A DNA stretch of 22,585 nucleotides from VMGX01 sp038065915. GTDB lineage: Bacteria; Patescibacteriota; Minisyncoccia; Phycocordibacterales; 21-14-all-36-13. This document shows positions 12,736 to 20,082 of this stretch, piece after piece. Within the stretch, counting starts at the first letter, position 1, and each line of letters opens with the position of its first letter. A program made the position numbers and the translations under genes. Below the pieces are notes generated by a model, which saw only the letters and a list, made by a program, of their open reading frames with translations, was not told the origin of the DNA and ran no database searches. The DNA lies in assembly GCA_038065915.1 (NCBI GenBank), contig JBBTPZ010000004.1, positions 1-22,585 of the forward strand, in the 5' to 3' direction.

Positions 12736-14175
12736 TCATTTTTCTCCAAGAAAATTTTTACTTATTTCAAACAAAACATCTTCTCTCGTGTGTGAAGCGA
12801 TTATTTGTAATCCGAGCGGAAGCCCACTTTCAAAATTTCCGTCTGGTTTTTTATTTGAAGGAATTGAGATTGCCGGCAATCCTGCGTGGTTTGCTGGACC
12901 TGTAAAAATATCTTCTAAATACATTTTAATCGGGTCATTTATTTTTTCTCCTATTTTAAACGCAGGACCAGTTGTTGTGGGCGTAATTATTGCATCAACT
13001 TCTTTAAATGCTTCCTCAAAATCTTTTTTTATAAGCTCACGAACAGTTTGAGCCTTGTTGTAATAAGCATCATAATATCCAGCCGATAAAACATATGTTC
13101 CAATAATAATTCTTCTGCGAACTTCTTTCCCAAATCCAGCCCCGCGAGTTTTGAAATAATCATCAATTCCGTTTTTGCCGTTTTCGTGTAAACCATATCT
13201 CACGCCATCAAACCTTGCTAAGTTTGCCGACGCTTCGGCCGGAAGAAATATATAATAAGCAGGAACTGCATATTTAATGTTTGGTAAGGAAATTTCTTTA
13301 ATTTTATATCCCAGTTTTTCTAATTTTTTTACAGATTCATTGAAATTATTTTTTGTAAAATTATCTAATCCATCTATTTCGTTTACAAAACTCGGCACTC
13401 CAATAGTTTTTTCTTCTTGATTTTGTGATTTAGAGATTTTATGATTTTGTGATATTGATGTGCTATCCAATTCATCTTTACCTTTTATAATATTAAAAAT
13501 AATTTCAACATCACTTACTGTTTTTGCAATTGGCCCAATAACATCAAGTGAGGAACCGAGCGCAATCAAACCATTTCGCGACACAGAACCATAAGTTGGT
13601 TTTAAACCAACAAGACCACAAAACGAAGATGGTTGTCTTATTGAACCCGCCGTATCAGAGCCGAGAGCCCCCAAACAACTATTCATCGCAACAGCAGACG
13701 CAGAACCGCCAGATGAACCGCCAGGGACCCTTTCTGTATCTAGTGGATTTCTTGTGACACCAAAAGCAGATGTTTCTGTTGAAGAACCCATCGCAAATTC
13801 ATCCATATTTGTTCTTCCTAAAAACACAGCACCTGCATTTTTCAATTTTTCTATAACAGTTGCGTCATATGTTGCGGTATATCCTTCAAGAATTTTTGAA
13901 CCGGCAGAAACTTTTTTACCTTTTATAAGAATGTTATCTTTTATCGCCAAAGGAATTCCTGTAAGTTCTGTGCAATTCCCTTCTTTTATTTTTTTATCAG
14001 CTTCGTCCGCCTGTTTAAGAGCACTTTTTTCAAATACTTCAAGATACGCATTTATATTTTTATTTTTTTCTTTAATAATTTTCAAACATTCTTTAGTTAA
14101 TTCTTCCGAAGAAAAATCTCCATCTATAAGATGTTTATGCGCTTCTTTTATGTTTTTTGGCATTTGAAATTTCAT
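12736..14175 (-). CDS. gatA: Glutamyl-tRNA(Gln)/aspartyl-tRNA(Asn) amidotransferase subunit A
   Basis: 479 residues. GatA is the amidase subunit of GatCAB: it releases ammonia from glutamine to convert Glu-tRNA-Gln (or Asp-tRNA-Asn) to the amidated form. The amidase triad is complete: K79 in LAIKDN, S154 in GGSSGGSAS and S178 in GSDTAGS, the same numbering as in S. aureus GatA. LGRTNMDEFAMGSS and GLVGLKPTYGSVSRNG are also conserved. GGGAG about 11 bases before the ATG may be the ribosome binding site. It follows gatC by 53 bp, so the two form an operon; gatB is not in the window. Residues about 241-255 (SQNHKISKSQNQ region) are encoded by an 8-bp repeat tract in the linker before TIGVPSF. Confidence 0.97.
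   Translation of the reverse strand: MKFQMPKNIKEAHKHLIDGDFSSEELTKECLKIIKEKNKNINAYLEVFEKSALKQADEADKKIKEGNCTELTGIPLAIKDNILIKGKKVSAGSKILEGYTATYDATVIEKLKNAGAVFLGRTNMDEFAMGSSTETSAFGVTRNPLDTERVPGGSSGGSASAVAMNSCLGALGSDTAGSIRQPSSFCGLVGLKPTYGSVSRNGLIALGSSLDVIGPIAKTVSDVEIIFNIIKGKDELDSTSISQNHKISKSQNQEEKTIGVPSFVNEIDGLDNFTKNNFNESVKKLEKLGYKIKEISLPNIKYAVPAYYIFLPAEASANLARFDGVRYGLHENGKNGIDDYFKTRGAGFGKEVRRRIIIGTYVLSAGYYDAYYNKAQTVRELIKKDFEEAFKEVDAIITPTTTGPAFKIGEKINDPIKMYLEDIFTGPANHAGLPAISIPSNKKPDGNFESGLPLGLQIIASHTREDVLFEISKNFLGEK
13411..13455 (-). repeat. 8-bp repeat tract inside gatA
   Basis: About five 8-bp units (TTGTGAT-, TTAGAGAT-, TTTATGAT-like) lie in frame in gatA, between DSTSI and KTIGVP. It is the same family as the intergenic tracts at 11880 and 17356. 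It encodes a polar Asn/Lys/Ser/Gln linker. Confidence 0.8.
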
Positions 14176-14228
14176 TAGTAATTATCTCCCTTCGGGATAT
14201 CTGCCATAGGCAGAGAAATTAAAAATTT

Positions 14229-14531
14229 TTAGAGTATTTTTTTTACCTTAACATATTTATTTTCTTTATTTGGCGCTTCGTTTAATAAATCATCGCTAAA
14301 TTCCCCACCTTCGTGCGGATTTTCATCTTCTCTCATTACATTTCTTAAATTTTTATCTGCGCCTGCCCCGTAGCCAGAGTATAGCTCTGTGGTACTGGGG
14401 TTAATCTGCGTTATCTGCCCAATATAATCAAGAATTGAGTTTATATCTTTGCCTAAACCACCAAGCTCTTCCTCGGATATTTCAATCCTTGCAAGTTTTG
14501 ACAATTTTTTTAATTCTTCGTTTAAAATCAT
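14229..14531 (-). CDS. gatC: Glutamyl-tRNA(Gln) amidotransferase subunit C
   Basis: 100 residues, normal for GatC, the small subunit that wraps around GatA and stabilises the GatCAB complex. The N-terminal helices (LKKLSKLARIEISEEEL, DINSILDYI) and the C-terminal blocks (NVMREDE, APNKENKYVKVKKIL) are conserved. The middle, residues about 39-60, is not: it is encoded by a palindromic element flanked by ATCTGCG repeats, in place of the usual roughly 20-residue linker. It is the first gene of gatC-gatA. No Shine-Dalgarno site is seen before the ATG. It diverges from the plus-strand gene at 14642. Confidence 0.93.
   Translation of the reverse strand: MILNEELKKLSKLARIEISEEELGGLGKDINSILDYIGQITQINPSTTELYSGYGAGADKNLRNVMREDENPHEGGEFSDDLLNEAPNKENKYVKVKKIL
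14352..14417 (-). repeat. Palindromic element with ATCTGCG flanks embedded in gatC
   Basis: A partial ATCTGCG copy lies at the left edge, then CCCCGTAGCCAGAG-TATAG-CTCTGTGGTACTGGGG (imperfect stem), then TTAATCTGCGTTATCTGCC. The inner tip matches the GCAGAG/CTCTGC-type hairpins elsewhere, and the flanks match the intergenic ATCTGCG repeat. It is translated in frame as about 22 residues (QITQINPSTTELYSGYGAGA). Confidence 0.85.
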
Positions 14532-14569
14532 GACATTATATTAACATTTTTATGCTACTTATATAAACA

Positions 14570-14598
14570 TTGACCTACCAAAATATTGAGTGTATGTT
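14570..14598 (+). promoter_or_regulatory. Probable promoter of the 14642 gene
   Basis: TTGACC (14570-14575), a 17-nt spacer and TATGTT (14593-14598). It lies about 45 bp before the ATG, in the divergent gap between gatC and this gene. Confidence 0.55.
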
Positions 14599-14641
14599 GT
14601 AGTAGAATAAACTAGTTTTTTAAAATAAAGGAGAATTTCCA

Positions 14642-15085
14642 ATGGAAAAAAGAAAGATTCTTAGAAACGTAACAATTGTTGGACTTTTATTTGGTTTAGC
14701 GTTTTGGATTTGTTTTTACTCAAATCTGATTTTTAAAAATACTGAACCCGGTTTTACAGTTGTTCCTGAAATATTTTTCGCTTTGATGTTCATATTATTT
14801 TTTGGAATGGAATTTTACGATATAACCAAATGGTATATCAAGCGAAAAGGAAAAAATGGATCGAGATGGATGATGATTTCCTTATTTTTTCTTAATTTGT
14901 TCGTATTATCATCTTGCGTGTTCATCATTTGTGTATCGGTAGGAATAATTTTAAAGGGATATCTTCCCAAAAATAATCCACTAGAAAAGATGACAATTTT
15001 ATGGATATTATTAAATTTGTGGCCACTTCTAGTTTTTATAGGTTCACAAAAAATAATCCAGGAACATAATACATCTGAATCTTGA
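14642..15085 (+). CDS. Orphan four-helix membrane protein
   Basis: 147 residues. AAAGGAG lies eight bases before the ATG, a strong ribosome binding site. Four hydrophobic segments (about residues 9-29, 40-58, 76-102 and 117-133) are joined by short loops with a basic cluster (KWYIKRKGKNGSR) after the second. This suggests an integral membrane protein with both ends inside. No family or catalytic motif is recognised. It has its own promoter and a terminator at 15091, like the 11228 gene, and diverges from gatC. Confidence 0.75.
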   Translation: MEKRKILRNVTIVGLLFGLAFWICFYSNLIFKNTEPGFTVVPEIFFALMFILFFGMEFYDITKWYIKRKGKNGSRWMMISLFFLNLFVLSSCVFIICVSVGIILKGYLPKNNPLEKMTILWILLNLWPLLVFIGSQKIIQEHNTSES

Positions 15086-15090
15086 AATTC

Positions 15091-15117
15091 GGTCTGTCAT
15101 TTTTGGCAGACCTTTTT
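15091..15117 (+). terminator. Intrinsic terminator after the 14642 gene
   Basis: GGTCTGTCA (15091-15099) pairs with TGGCAGACC (15104-15112) with one G-U-type mismatch, followed by TTTTT. It begins six bases after the stop. Confidence 0.85.
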
Positions 15118-15161
15118 ATTTTCCAAAAAATAAGGAGTGGAACGACTATATTTTTTGAGAA

Positions 15162-15263
15162 TCCAGCACCACTTTTCTAGAAAAAACAAAGCATAGTAAA
15201 ACTAGAAAATAGTCACTGGGCTTTAAATTAGACCAAAGTTTATTATAAAAAAGTGGTGCTGGG
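15162..15263. repeat. About 100-bp element with CCAGCACCACTTTT inverted ends
   Basis: CCAGCACCACTTTT (15163-15176) and AAAAGTGGTGCTGG (15249-15262) are exact inverted repeats bounding a non-coding AT-rich interior. A second inverted repeat, TTTTCTAG/CTAGAAAA, is nested at the left. It lies between the terminator of the 14642 gene and the end of ligA. Its size is close to the 98-nt insert in 16S h10, and its CCAGC-start and TTTT run resemble that family, but the interiors are not alike. Confidence 0.75.
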
Positions 15264-15283
15264 TAAAATAACAAGCGAAGCGA

Positions 15284-17347
15284 TTATGTTTTGAGTAGTT
15301 TTAAAAATTCTTTTTCACTTAAAATTTTAATTTTAAGTTCTTTTGCTTTATCATATTTTGAGCCAGGATCGGCACCAGCAACAACATAATTTGTATTCTT
15401 CGAAACAGAAGAAGAAATATCTCCATCTAATTCACGAATTTTTGCTTTTGCATCGTCTCTAGACATTGCCGAAAGAGACCCTGTTAGAACAAATATTTTT
15501 CCAGCAAATTTTCCTTGTACTTTTTTAACTTTTAAATTTTCAACTTCTACATATTCAAGTAATCTTTGAACCAATTCAAAATTATTCTTATTTTTAAACC
15601 ATTCATAGATTGATTCCGCTGATTTTTCTCCTATGCCATAAATATTTTGAAGGTCTTCTTTTTTTGTTTTTATTATCTTATTCAAACTACCAAACCCTTG
15701 TGCGAGAACATTCGCTGTTTCCTCCCCTATAAAATCTATTGATAGCGATGTCAAAAATCTTGCCACAGTAATTTTTTTTGCTTTTTTGATGGCCTCAATC
15801 AAATTATCAACTGATTTTTCTGCAAATCTTGGTAAATTAAGCAGGTCTTCTTTTCTAAGTTTGAAAATATCATCAAAGGAATTGATTAGACCATTTTCCA
15901 TCAATAAATCCACAATTTGTGGTCCCATTCCATCAATATTAAAACATTTTTTTGAAACAAAATAATGTATTTTTTTAGAAAGCAATGAAAAAGAGTTTTT
16001 ATCAGTACATCTGTAAGCAACTTGCCCTGGAATTTTTTCAATTTTTTCATCTCCGCCACATCCAGAAATCTTTGGTGGAAAAATGAACGGTTTTGAATCT
16101 TTTTTTCTTAAATCCAAAACAACAGAAATTATATCTGGGATAACATCTCCCGCTTTTTGTATAATTATAGTGTCCCCAATTCTAACATCCAATCTTTTTA
16201 TTTCGTCCTCATTGTGAAGGGTCGCTCTAGACACAAGAGACCCGGCAATTCTAACTGGTTCTAAAACAGCAACCGGGGTTATTACACCTGTTCGTCCTAT
16301 TTGAAAAATAATATCTTTAACAAGTGTCGTTGTTTGTGTTGCTGGAAATTTATATGCAACTCCAAATCTTGGAGATTTTGCTGTGTACCCCAAAGCTTTT
16401 TGTGTTTGATTATTATTAATTTTCAAAACTATTCCGTCAATTCCATAGTCCTGTGTGTGTTTTTCTTTTGACCATTTTTTATAAAAATCTTCAATTTCAT
16501 TTATGTTTTTACAAAGTTTAAAATTTGGATTCACATTAAAACCTAACTCTTTTAAAAATTCCAATTCTTCTTCCTGTGTCTCTACTTGATTTTTTGTCTC
16601 CCTGCGGGAGATCCCCAGTAGGGGGACTTTCTTGTTTTCTTGTTTTATTGAGTCCACGTCATATGTAAAAAAATTGAGATTTCTTTTGGCAACTATTTTG
16701 GAATCCAATTGCCTTATTGAACCGGCTGCGGCGTTTCTTGAATTAGCAAAAATGGGTTCGTCTTTCTTTTTTCTTTCTTTGTTTATTCTTTCAAGTTCTT
16801 TCTCTGATAACCAACACTCTCCTACAACAATAATATTTATTGGTAATTTAAGTTTCAAAGGAATATTTTTTATTGTTTTTATATTTTGTGTTACATCTTC
16901 GCCTAAAATTCCATCCCCACGCGTTGCACCCGTTTTAAGAATTCCTTTTTTATATGTAAGAACAATTTTTAAGCCATCTATTTTTAATTCACAAAGATAT
17001 TCAACCTTAAAATTATTTTTTGTCCCTTTTTGAATAAATCTTTTTATTTTTTCATCCCATTTTTTTAACTCCTCAAAATTAAATATATTATCAAAAGACC
17101 ACTGTTTAACAACGTGTTTTGTCTTTTTAAATTCGTCTAATACTTTTGAACCAATCCTTTGGCTTGGGCTTAATGAAGATTTAAACTGAGGATATTTTTC
17201 TTCCAACTCAACCAATTTTTTCATTAAAGAATCATATGCTTCATCAGAAATTTCTGCAGTGTCTTTTTCGTGATACATTTCAGAGTGATATTCTACAACT
17301 TTTCTTAGATTTTCTATTTTTTCTTTAATTTTTTTTTCTTTTAACAT
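15284..17347 (-). CDS. ligA: NAD-dependent DNA ligase
   Basis: 687 residues, full length. LigA seals nicks in replication and repair using NAD+. The adenylation lysine is K122 in CELKIDGLK, with TRGDGILGEDVT (142-153), VGECWL (175-180) and YGIDGIVLKI (301-310) as further nucleotidyltransferase motifs. The NAD-binding Ia domain is at the N-terminus (YHEKDTAEISDEAYDSL). An OB fold (about 340-415), a zinc-finger region, helix-hairpin-helix repeats (about 480-590) and a C-terminal BRCT domain (KFAGKIFVLTGSLSAMSR) follow. Two oddities stand out. The zinc finger keeps only C430 and C447; the other expected positions are I427 and S452. Residues 234-256 are a linker insert encoded by two small hairpins and 8-bp repeat units. 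Confidence 0.97.
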   Translation of the reverse strand: MLKEKKIKEKIENLRKVVEYHSEMYHEKDTAEISDEAYDSLMKKLVELEEKYPQFKSSLSPSQRIGSKVLDEFKKTKHVVKQWSFDNIFNFEELKKWDEKIKRFIQKGTKNNFKVEYLCELKIDGLKIVLTYKKGILKTGATRGDGILGEDVTQNIKTIKNIPLKLKLPINIIVVGECWLSEKELERINKERKKKDEPIFANSRNAAAGSIRQLDSKIVAKRNLNFFTYDVDSIKQENKKVPLLGISRRETKNQVETQEEELEFLKELGFNVNPNFKLCKNINEIEDFYKKWSKEKHTQDYGIDGIVLKINNNQTQKALGYTAKSPRFGVAYKFPATQTTTLVKDIIFQIGRTGVITPVAVLEPVRIAGSLVSRATLHNEDEIKRLDVRIGDTIIIQKAGDVIPDIISVVLDLRKKDSKPFIFPPKISGCGGDEKIEKIPGQVAYRCTDKNSFSLLSKKIHYFVSKKCFNIDGMGPQIVDLLMENGLINSFDDIFKLRKEDLLNLPRFAEKSVDNLIEAIKKAKKITVARFLTSLSIDFIGEETANVLAQGFGSLNKIIKTKKEDLQNIYGIGEKSAESIYEWFKNKNNFELVQRLLEYVEVENLKVKKVQGKFAGKIFVLTGSLSAMSRDDAKAKIRELDGDISSSVSKNTNYVVAGADPGSKYDKAKELKIKILSEKEFLKLLKT
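16580..16648 (-). repeat. Hairpins plus 8-bp repeat embedded in ligA
   Basis: CTCCC-TGC-GGGAG (16598-16610), TCCCC-AGTA-GGGGGA (16612-16626) and TTTCTTGT-type units (16627-16650) lie in frame in ligA. They encode KQENKKVPLLGISRRETK between the adenylation-domain strand NFFTYDVDS and the conserved EELEFLKELGF. The segment is longer than the corresponding loop in typical LigA. Confidence 0.75.
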
Positions 17348-17355
17348 TTTATTCT

Positions 17356-17652
17356 TTTTAATTTTGTGATTTTGTGATTTTCTGATTTTCTGATTTTCTG
17401 ATTTTCTGATTTTCTGATTTTCTGATTTTCTGATTTTNNNNNNNNNNNNNNNNNNNNNNNNNNNNNNNNNNNNNNNNNNNNNNNNNNNNNNNNNNNNNNN
17501 NNNNNNNNNNNNNNNNNNNNNNNNNNNNNNNNNNNNNTGATTTTCTGATTTTCTGATTTTCTGATTTTCTGATTTTCTGATTTTCTGATTTTATGATTTT
17601 ATGATTTTATGATTTTATGATTTTATGATTTTATGATTTTATGATTTAGTGA
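17356..17652. repeat. 8-bp microsatellite tract interrupted by a 100-N assembly gap
   Basis: TGATTTTC and then TGATTTTA units repeat without break between the ligA start and the stop of the last pilin gene, with 100 N's at 17438-17537. A run of exactly 100 N's is the usual placeholder for a gap of unknown size, so the true length of the array is unknown. No gene is visible in the flanking repeat. The ligA promoter must lie in or near this tract. Confidence 0.9.
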
Positions 17653-18108
17653 TCAGTATGTTATTCTCATTCCTCTTTCCACTCGGCGAGGATTATCAAC
17701 ATTGCATGTATTATATCCTCTAGATTCAATTATCGTTCTGCTTCCAGATTTATCAACTGTTACCGTGGCACAAAATGGTTCTGGAGAAAAATTTATGTTA
17801 AATGTGGAAATAGGCCCCCCACCTACATTTTCTATAGTTTTACCATCACACTCTATGGTTGACGGTGTCGTAGTTGAAAATGCATCTTTTTTTATATTCC
17901 AATAAAGTGCACATTCCAATCCGGTGTCTGCGGCATAAAAAGCAAATTGAGAATTTCTACCATAAGATGACAAAATTAATTCTTTTAATGTTATGTTATA
18001 AATTGAAATTCCTATAGACAACAACAATGAAGAAATGACCGTCGCCATCAACAAAGTGAAACCTTTTTTGCTTTTTTGTTTTTTTGTTTTCTTGTTTTCT
18101 TGTTTCAT
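17653..18108 (-). CDS. Pseudopilin-like protein (PilX/GspK position)
   Basis: 151 residues from ATG at 18108, the start that overlaps the upstream stop codon by one base (TAATG), implying coupled translation. The leader MKQENKKTKKQKSKK ends in the prepilin site G-FTLL (residues 16-20), followed by one hydrophobic helix to about residue 37. The usual Glu5 of mature pilins is absent (FTLLMA), as is common in minor PilX-like pilins. FAFYAADTGLECALYW is typical of the PilX-like proteins. The leader is encoded by AAACAAGA-type 8-bp units. It is the last gene of the pseudopilin operon; a TGA stop is followed at once by the microsatellite tract. Confidence 0.8.
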   Translation of the reverse strand: MKQENKKTKKQKSKKGFTLLMATVISSLLLSIGISIYNITLKELILSSYGRNSQFAFYAADTGLECALYWNIKKDAFSTTTPSTIECDGKTIENVGGGPISTFNINFSPEPFCATVTVDKSGSRTIIESRGYNTCNVDNPRRVERGMRITY

Positions 18109-18770
18109 TATTGCCAATTAAATAAATTTTCCCTAACAGAAAATTCTTTTGTAAAAACTCCGTTTTTCCAAAATATTGTAACGAGCACAGATAACTCCTC
18201 TTCACTTATGCTCTTTATTTCCACAACTCTGTTAAATATTGAATTTCCCCAATTTGAATCATACCCGTAGAAACCATTTGCGGAATCAAATTGTAAATTA
18301 GGGCAATTTTCACTACATTGAGATATCGTATCGTTTACAACATCAACAGCGCATTTCTTACCAACACATTCGGATAAACCATTGGTCCAACTTACTCCAC
18401 TCAATGTGTTTTCGTCTCTTTTATTTCTTATATATTCTATCGCTTCTCCTGCAAGGTGAAATGAAATTATCTGGCTCTTGGAAAAATTTGCAGATGATAA
18501 ACTTTTTTGAACTACAACCATTGGGCCAACCACTGCGGATATTAAAATAGTTATAGCTATAAGAGTTTCCACCAATGTAAATCCTCCACCATATTTTATT
18601 TTTTTATTTTTGCTTGCCCTGTTAAATAAAAATTGAGAAAAATAAAAAGACATTAATTTTGTTTGATTAGTTTCATTTTTTTTATTTTTTATTATATCTT
18701 TCATATTTTCAATTTTTAATTTTAAAGTTTTATTTAAAACTTTAAAATTATTTAACAGGGTGAATTTCAT
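18108..18770 (-). CDS. Pseudopilin-like protein (PilV/GspI position) with an overlong leader
   Basis: 220 residues as called from ATG at 18770. The prepilin site is at GGGFTLVETLIAI (G63/F64, Glu at mature position 5), followed by a hydrophobic helix. A leader of 63 residues is far longer than the usual 6-25. Residues about 4-52 are encoded by a 144-bp block with exact 11-bp inverted ends (18617-18760). Without it the leader would be MKF plus about 14 residues ending in SKNKKIKYGGG, a normal prepilin leader. Alternative starts lie inside the block at 18704 and 18653. The C-terminal part has Cys pairs (CVGKKC, CSEN) in the head domain. It overlaps the next gene by one base. Confidence 0.8.
   Translation of the reverse strand: MKFTLLNNFKVLNKTLKLKIENMKDIIKNKKNETNQTKLMSFYFSQFLFNRASKNKKIKYGGGFTLVETLIAITILISAVVGPMVVVQKSLSSANFSKSQIISFHLAGEAIEYIRNKRDENTLSGVSWTNGLSECVGKKCAVDVVNDTISQCSENCPNLQFDSANGFYGYDSNWGNSIFNRVVEIKSISEEELSVLVTIFWKNGVFTKEFSVRENLFNWQ
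18617..18760 (-). repeat. 144-bp inverted-repeat-bounded block in a prepilin leader
   Basis: CCCTGTTAAAT (18617-18627) and ATTTAACAGGG (18750-18760) are exact inverted repeats. Length 144 bp is exactly 48 codons, and the frame stays open through it. A second palindrome (TTTTAAAGTTTTA/TAAAACTTTAAAA, about 18719-18747) is inside. The ends resemble the CCCGTTAAATAT block at 20117. Confidence 0.8.
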
Positions 18771-18778
18771 TTTTTATT

Positions 18779-18816
18779 ATCTGCGTACATCTGCGTCTAA
18801 TTTGCGTTCATCTGCG
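18779..18816. repeat. ATCTGCG repeat between two pilin genes
   Basis: Three ATCTGCG copies and one ATTTGCG-like variant, spaced about 10 bp, lie a few bases after the stop of the 18821-19411 gene and just before the next start. Position and sequence match the copies after alr and the HEPN gene. Confidence 0.85.
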
Positions 18817-18820
18817 ATTG

Positions 18821-19411
18821 TCAAAAGTCTAAAATTCTTTGGCTTATCATTGTTTGAATATTAAAATTTGATTTTGTTTTTTCATTTTCTCCGGCATAGC
18901 CGGATAATACAATCAAAACTTTTGGTTGTTTTTTATCTCCGCCACTCACTGTTCCAGACCCTTGAACATAAAATGATAATGACTCTATTGTTATTTCCGG
19001 CGCAGTAATTGCAATAAAACTATTACTTGCCCCGCCACTTGTTGATTTTTCAATTTGAGCTCCGTTTAATCTATACACAATTTGATCATTTATAGAATTT
19101 GGGTCGCCACCGGTTGATTCAAATGCGATGTAACTGCTTCCGCCATTACAATCTTTCGGTTCTCTTATATCGCCGGAACCGCAATGATAATTTGTTCCGA
19201 CTCTCATTGTTCTTGTTATATCTTCAATGGCGAAATCAAGATTGCTCATAACAAGTTGCAAAGATTGTGATTTTTTATTTGCGTTAATCATACTTAAAAG
19301 TGAACCAACACCTATAACCATAACCACAGAAAATAATGCAACAGCAACCATCATCTCTACCAATGTGAATCCATTGTTTTTAATTGTAATTTTATGATTT
19401 AGTGATTTCAT
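18821..19411 (-). CDS. Pseudopilin-like protein (PilW/GspJ position)
   Basis: 196 residues. The leader MKSLNHKITIKNN is followed by the prepilin cleavage site G-FTLVEM (Gly14) with Glu5 of the mature form, then a hydrophobic helix to about residue 37. SLQLVMSNLDFAIEDITRTMRVG is typical of PilW/GspJ-like minor pilins. The head domain carries a Cys pair (about 78-90) that may form a disulphide, plus Gly/Ser-rich loops. The leader is encoded by AAATCACT/AAATCATA 8-bp units. It sits in the four-gene minor pilin cluster, 95 bp after the FimT/GspH-like gene, and is secreted to the membrane and processed by the peptidase at 20418. Confidence 0.82.
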   Translation of the reverse strand: MKSLNHKITIKNNGFTLVEMMVAVALFSVVMVIGVGSLLSMINANKKSQSLQLVMSNLDFAIEDITRTMRVGTNYHCGSGDIREPKDCNGGSSYIAFESTGGDPNSINDQIVYRLNGAQIEKSTSGGASNSFIAITAPEITIESLSFYVQGSGTVSGGDKKQPKVLIVLSGYAGENEKTKSNFNIQTMISQRILDF

Positions 19412-19456
19412 TATTTTATTTATTTTAAAAATAGGGTAAAAAAGTTTTCGAAAAAA

Positions 19457-19500
19457 TATTATGGATTTAAAATCTCTCCCAGAGATTTTAAATTTAAATT
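19457..19500. repeat. CTCTCCCAGAG hairpin unit before the PilW-like gene
   Basis: TTAAAATCTCT-CCC-AGAGATTTTAA follows the flank ATTATGGATT. It is the same unit that recurs four times between 20279 and 20417. It lies in the 95-bp gap between two pilin genes. Confidence 0.8.
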
Positions 19501-19506
19501 GCTTTT

Positions 19507-20082
19507 TTATTCCACAGATATTTGTCCGACAAATTTAACCAGAACAGATTTTTCGTCTCCGTTTGTTGAAGAAATATAAATGCGCGCTGATTCATTTAAA
19601 CCAGAAATAATATCTGATGATATTATTGCGTTATGGTTCGGTCTTTTAAAAAGAATGTCTAATTTAGACCCGGTATTACTACATGTTTCATTGCCATTTA
19701 ACGAAAATACACAAAATTTATTTATAAAATTATTACCTCTCATATTAACAACTTCAATTATTTCAGGTGTTCCATCATATATATTATTTTTATTTGCATC
19801 GGCAAAAAAAACAAAGGATTTATTATTTGCTGTGTCAAAATGAACACCATAACCAACATTGAAATCTCCTGAACCATACTCTTTCACTCCCGTTCCAAAA
19901 ATTTGAGCCTGACGCACGGCAAGTGCAACTTCGTAAGTTAAATTATTCAGTTTAACGGTACTATTAAATTTAGCATCCCTTATCAACATCATTGATGTTA
20001 TCAAAGCAAAAATTCCTGTTGTAACAATGAGTTCAACTATCGTAAATCCGGTTATTTTAATTTTGTGATTTTGTAATTTCAT
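19507..20082 (-). CDS. Pseudopilin-like protein (FimT/GspH position)
   Basis: 191 residues. The leader MKLQNHKIKIT and site G-FTIVEL (Gly12, mature Glu5) are followed by a hydrophobic helix. NLTYEVALAVRQAQIFGTGV is the typical FimT/GspH block after the helix. A Cys pair (about 133-144) and the ending VLVKFVGQISVE complete a beta-rich head domain. Minor pilins of this type prime pilus or pseudopilus assembly. The leader is encoded by AAATTACA/AAATCACA 8-bp units. It is the first of four consecutive pseudopilin genes. Confidence 0.82.
   Translation of the reverse strand: MKLQNHKIKITGFTIVELIVTTGIFALITSMMLIRDAKFNSTVKLNNLTYEVALAVRQAQIFGTGVKEYGSGDFNVGYGVHFDTANNKSFVFFADANKNNIYDGTPEIIEVVNMRGNNFINKFCVFSLNGNETCSNTGSKLDILFKRPNHNAIISSDIISGLNESARIYISSTNGDEKSVLVKFVGQISVE

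Noticed and set aside
13754..14167. Plus-strand open frame opposite gatA
   Set aside because: It is a shadow of a highly conserved gene with an intact catalytic triad.
16632..17033. Plus-strand open frame opposite ligA
   Set aside because: It is a shadow of the adenylation domain; the Phe/Ser-rich translation is the reverse complement of Lys/Glu-rich coding.
17356..17652. CRISPR array
   Set aside because: The repeats are head-to-tail 8-bp units without spacers and no cas genes are present.
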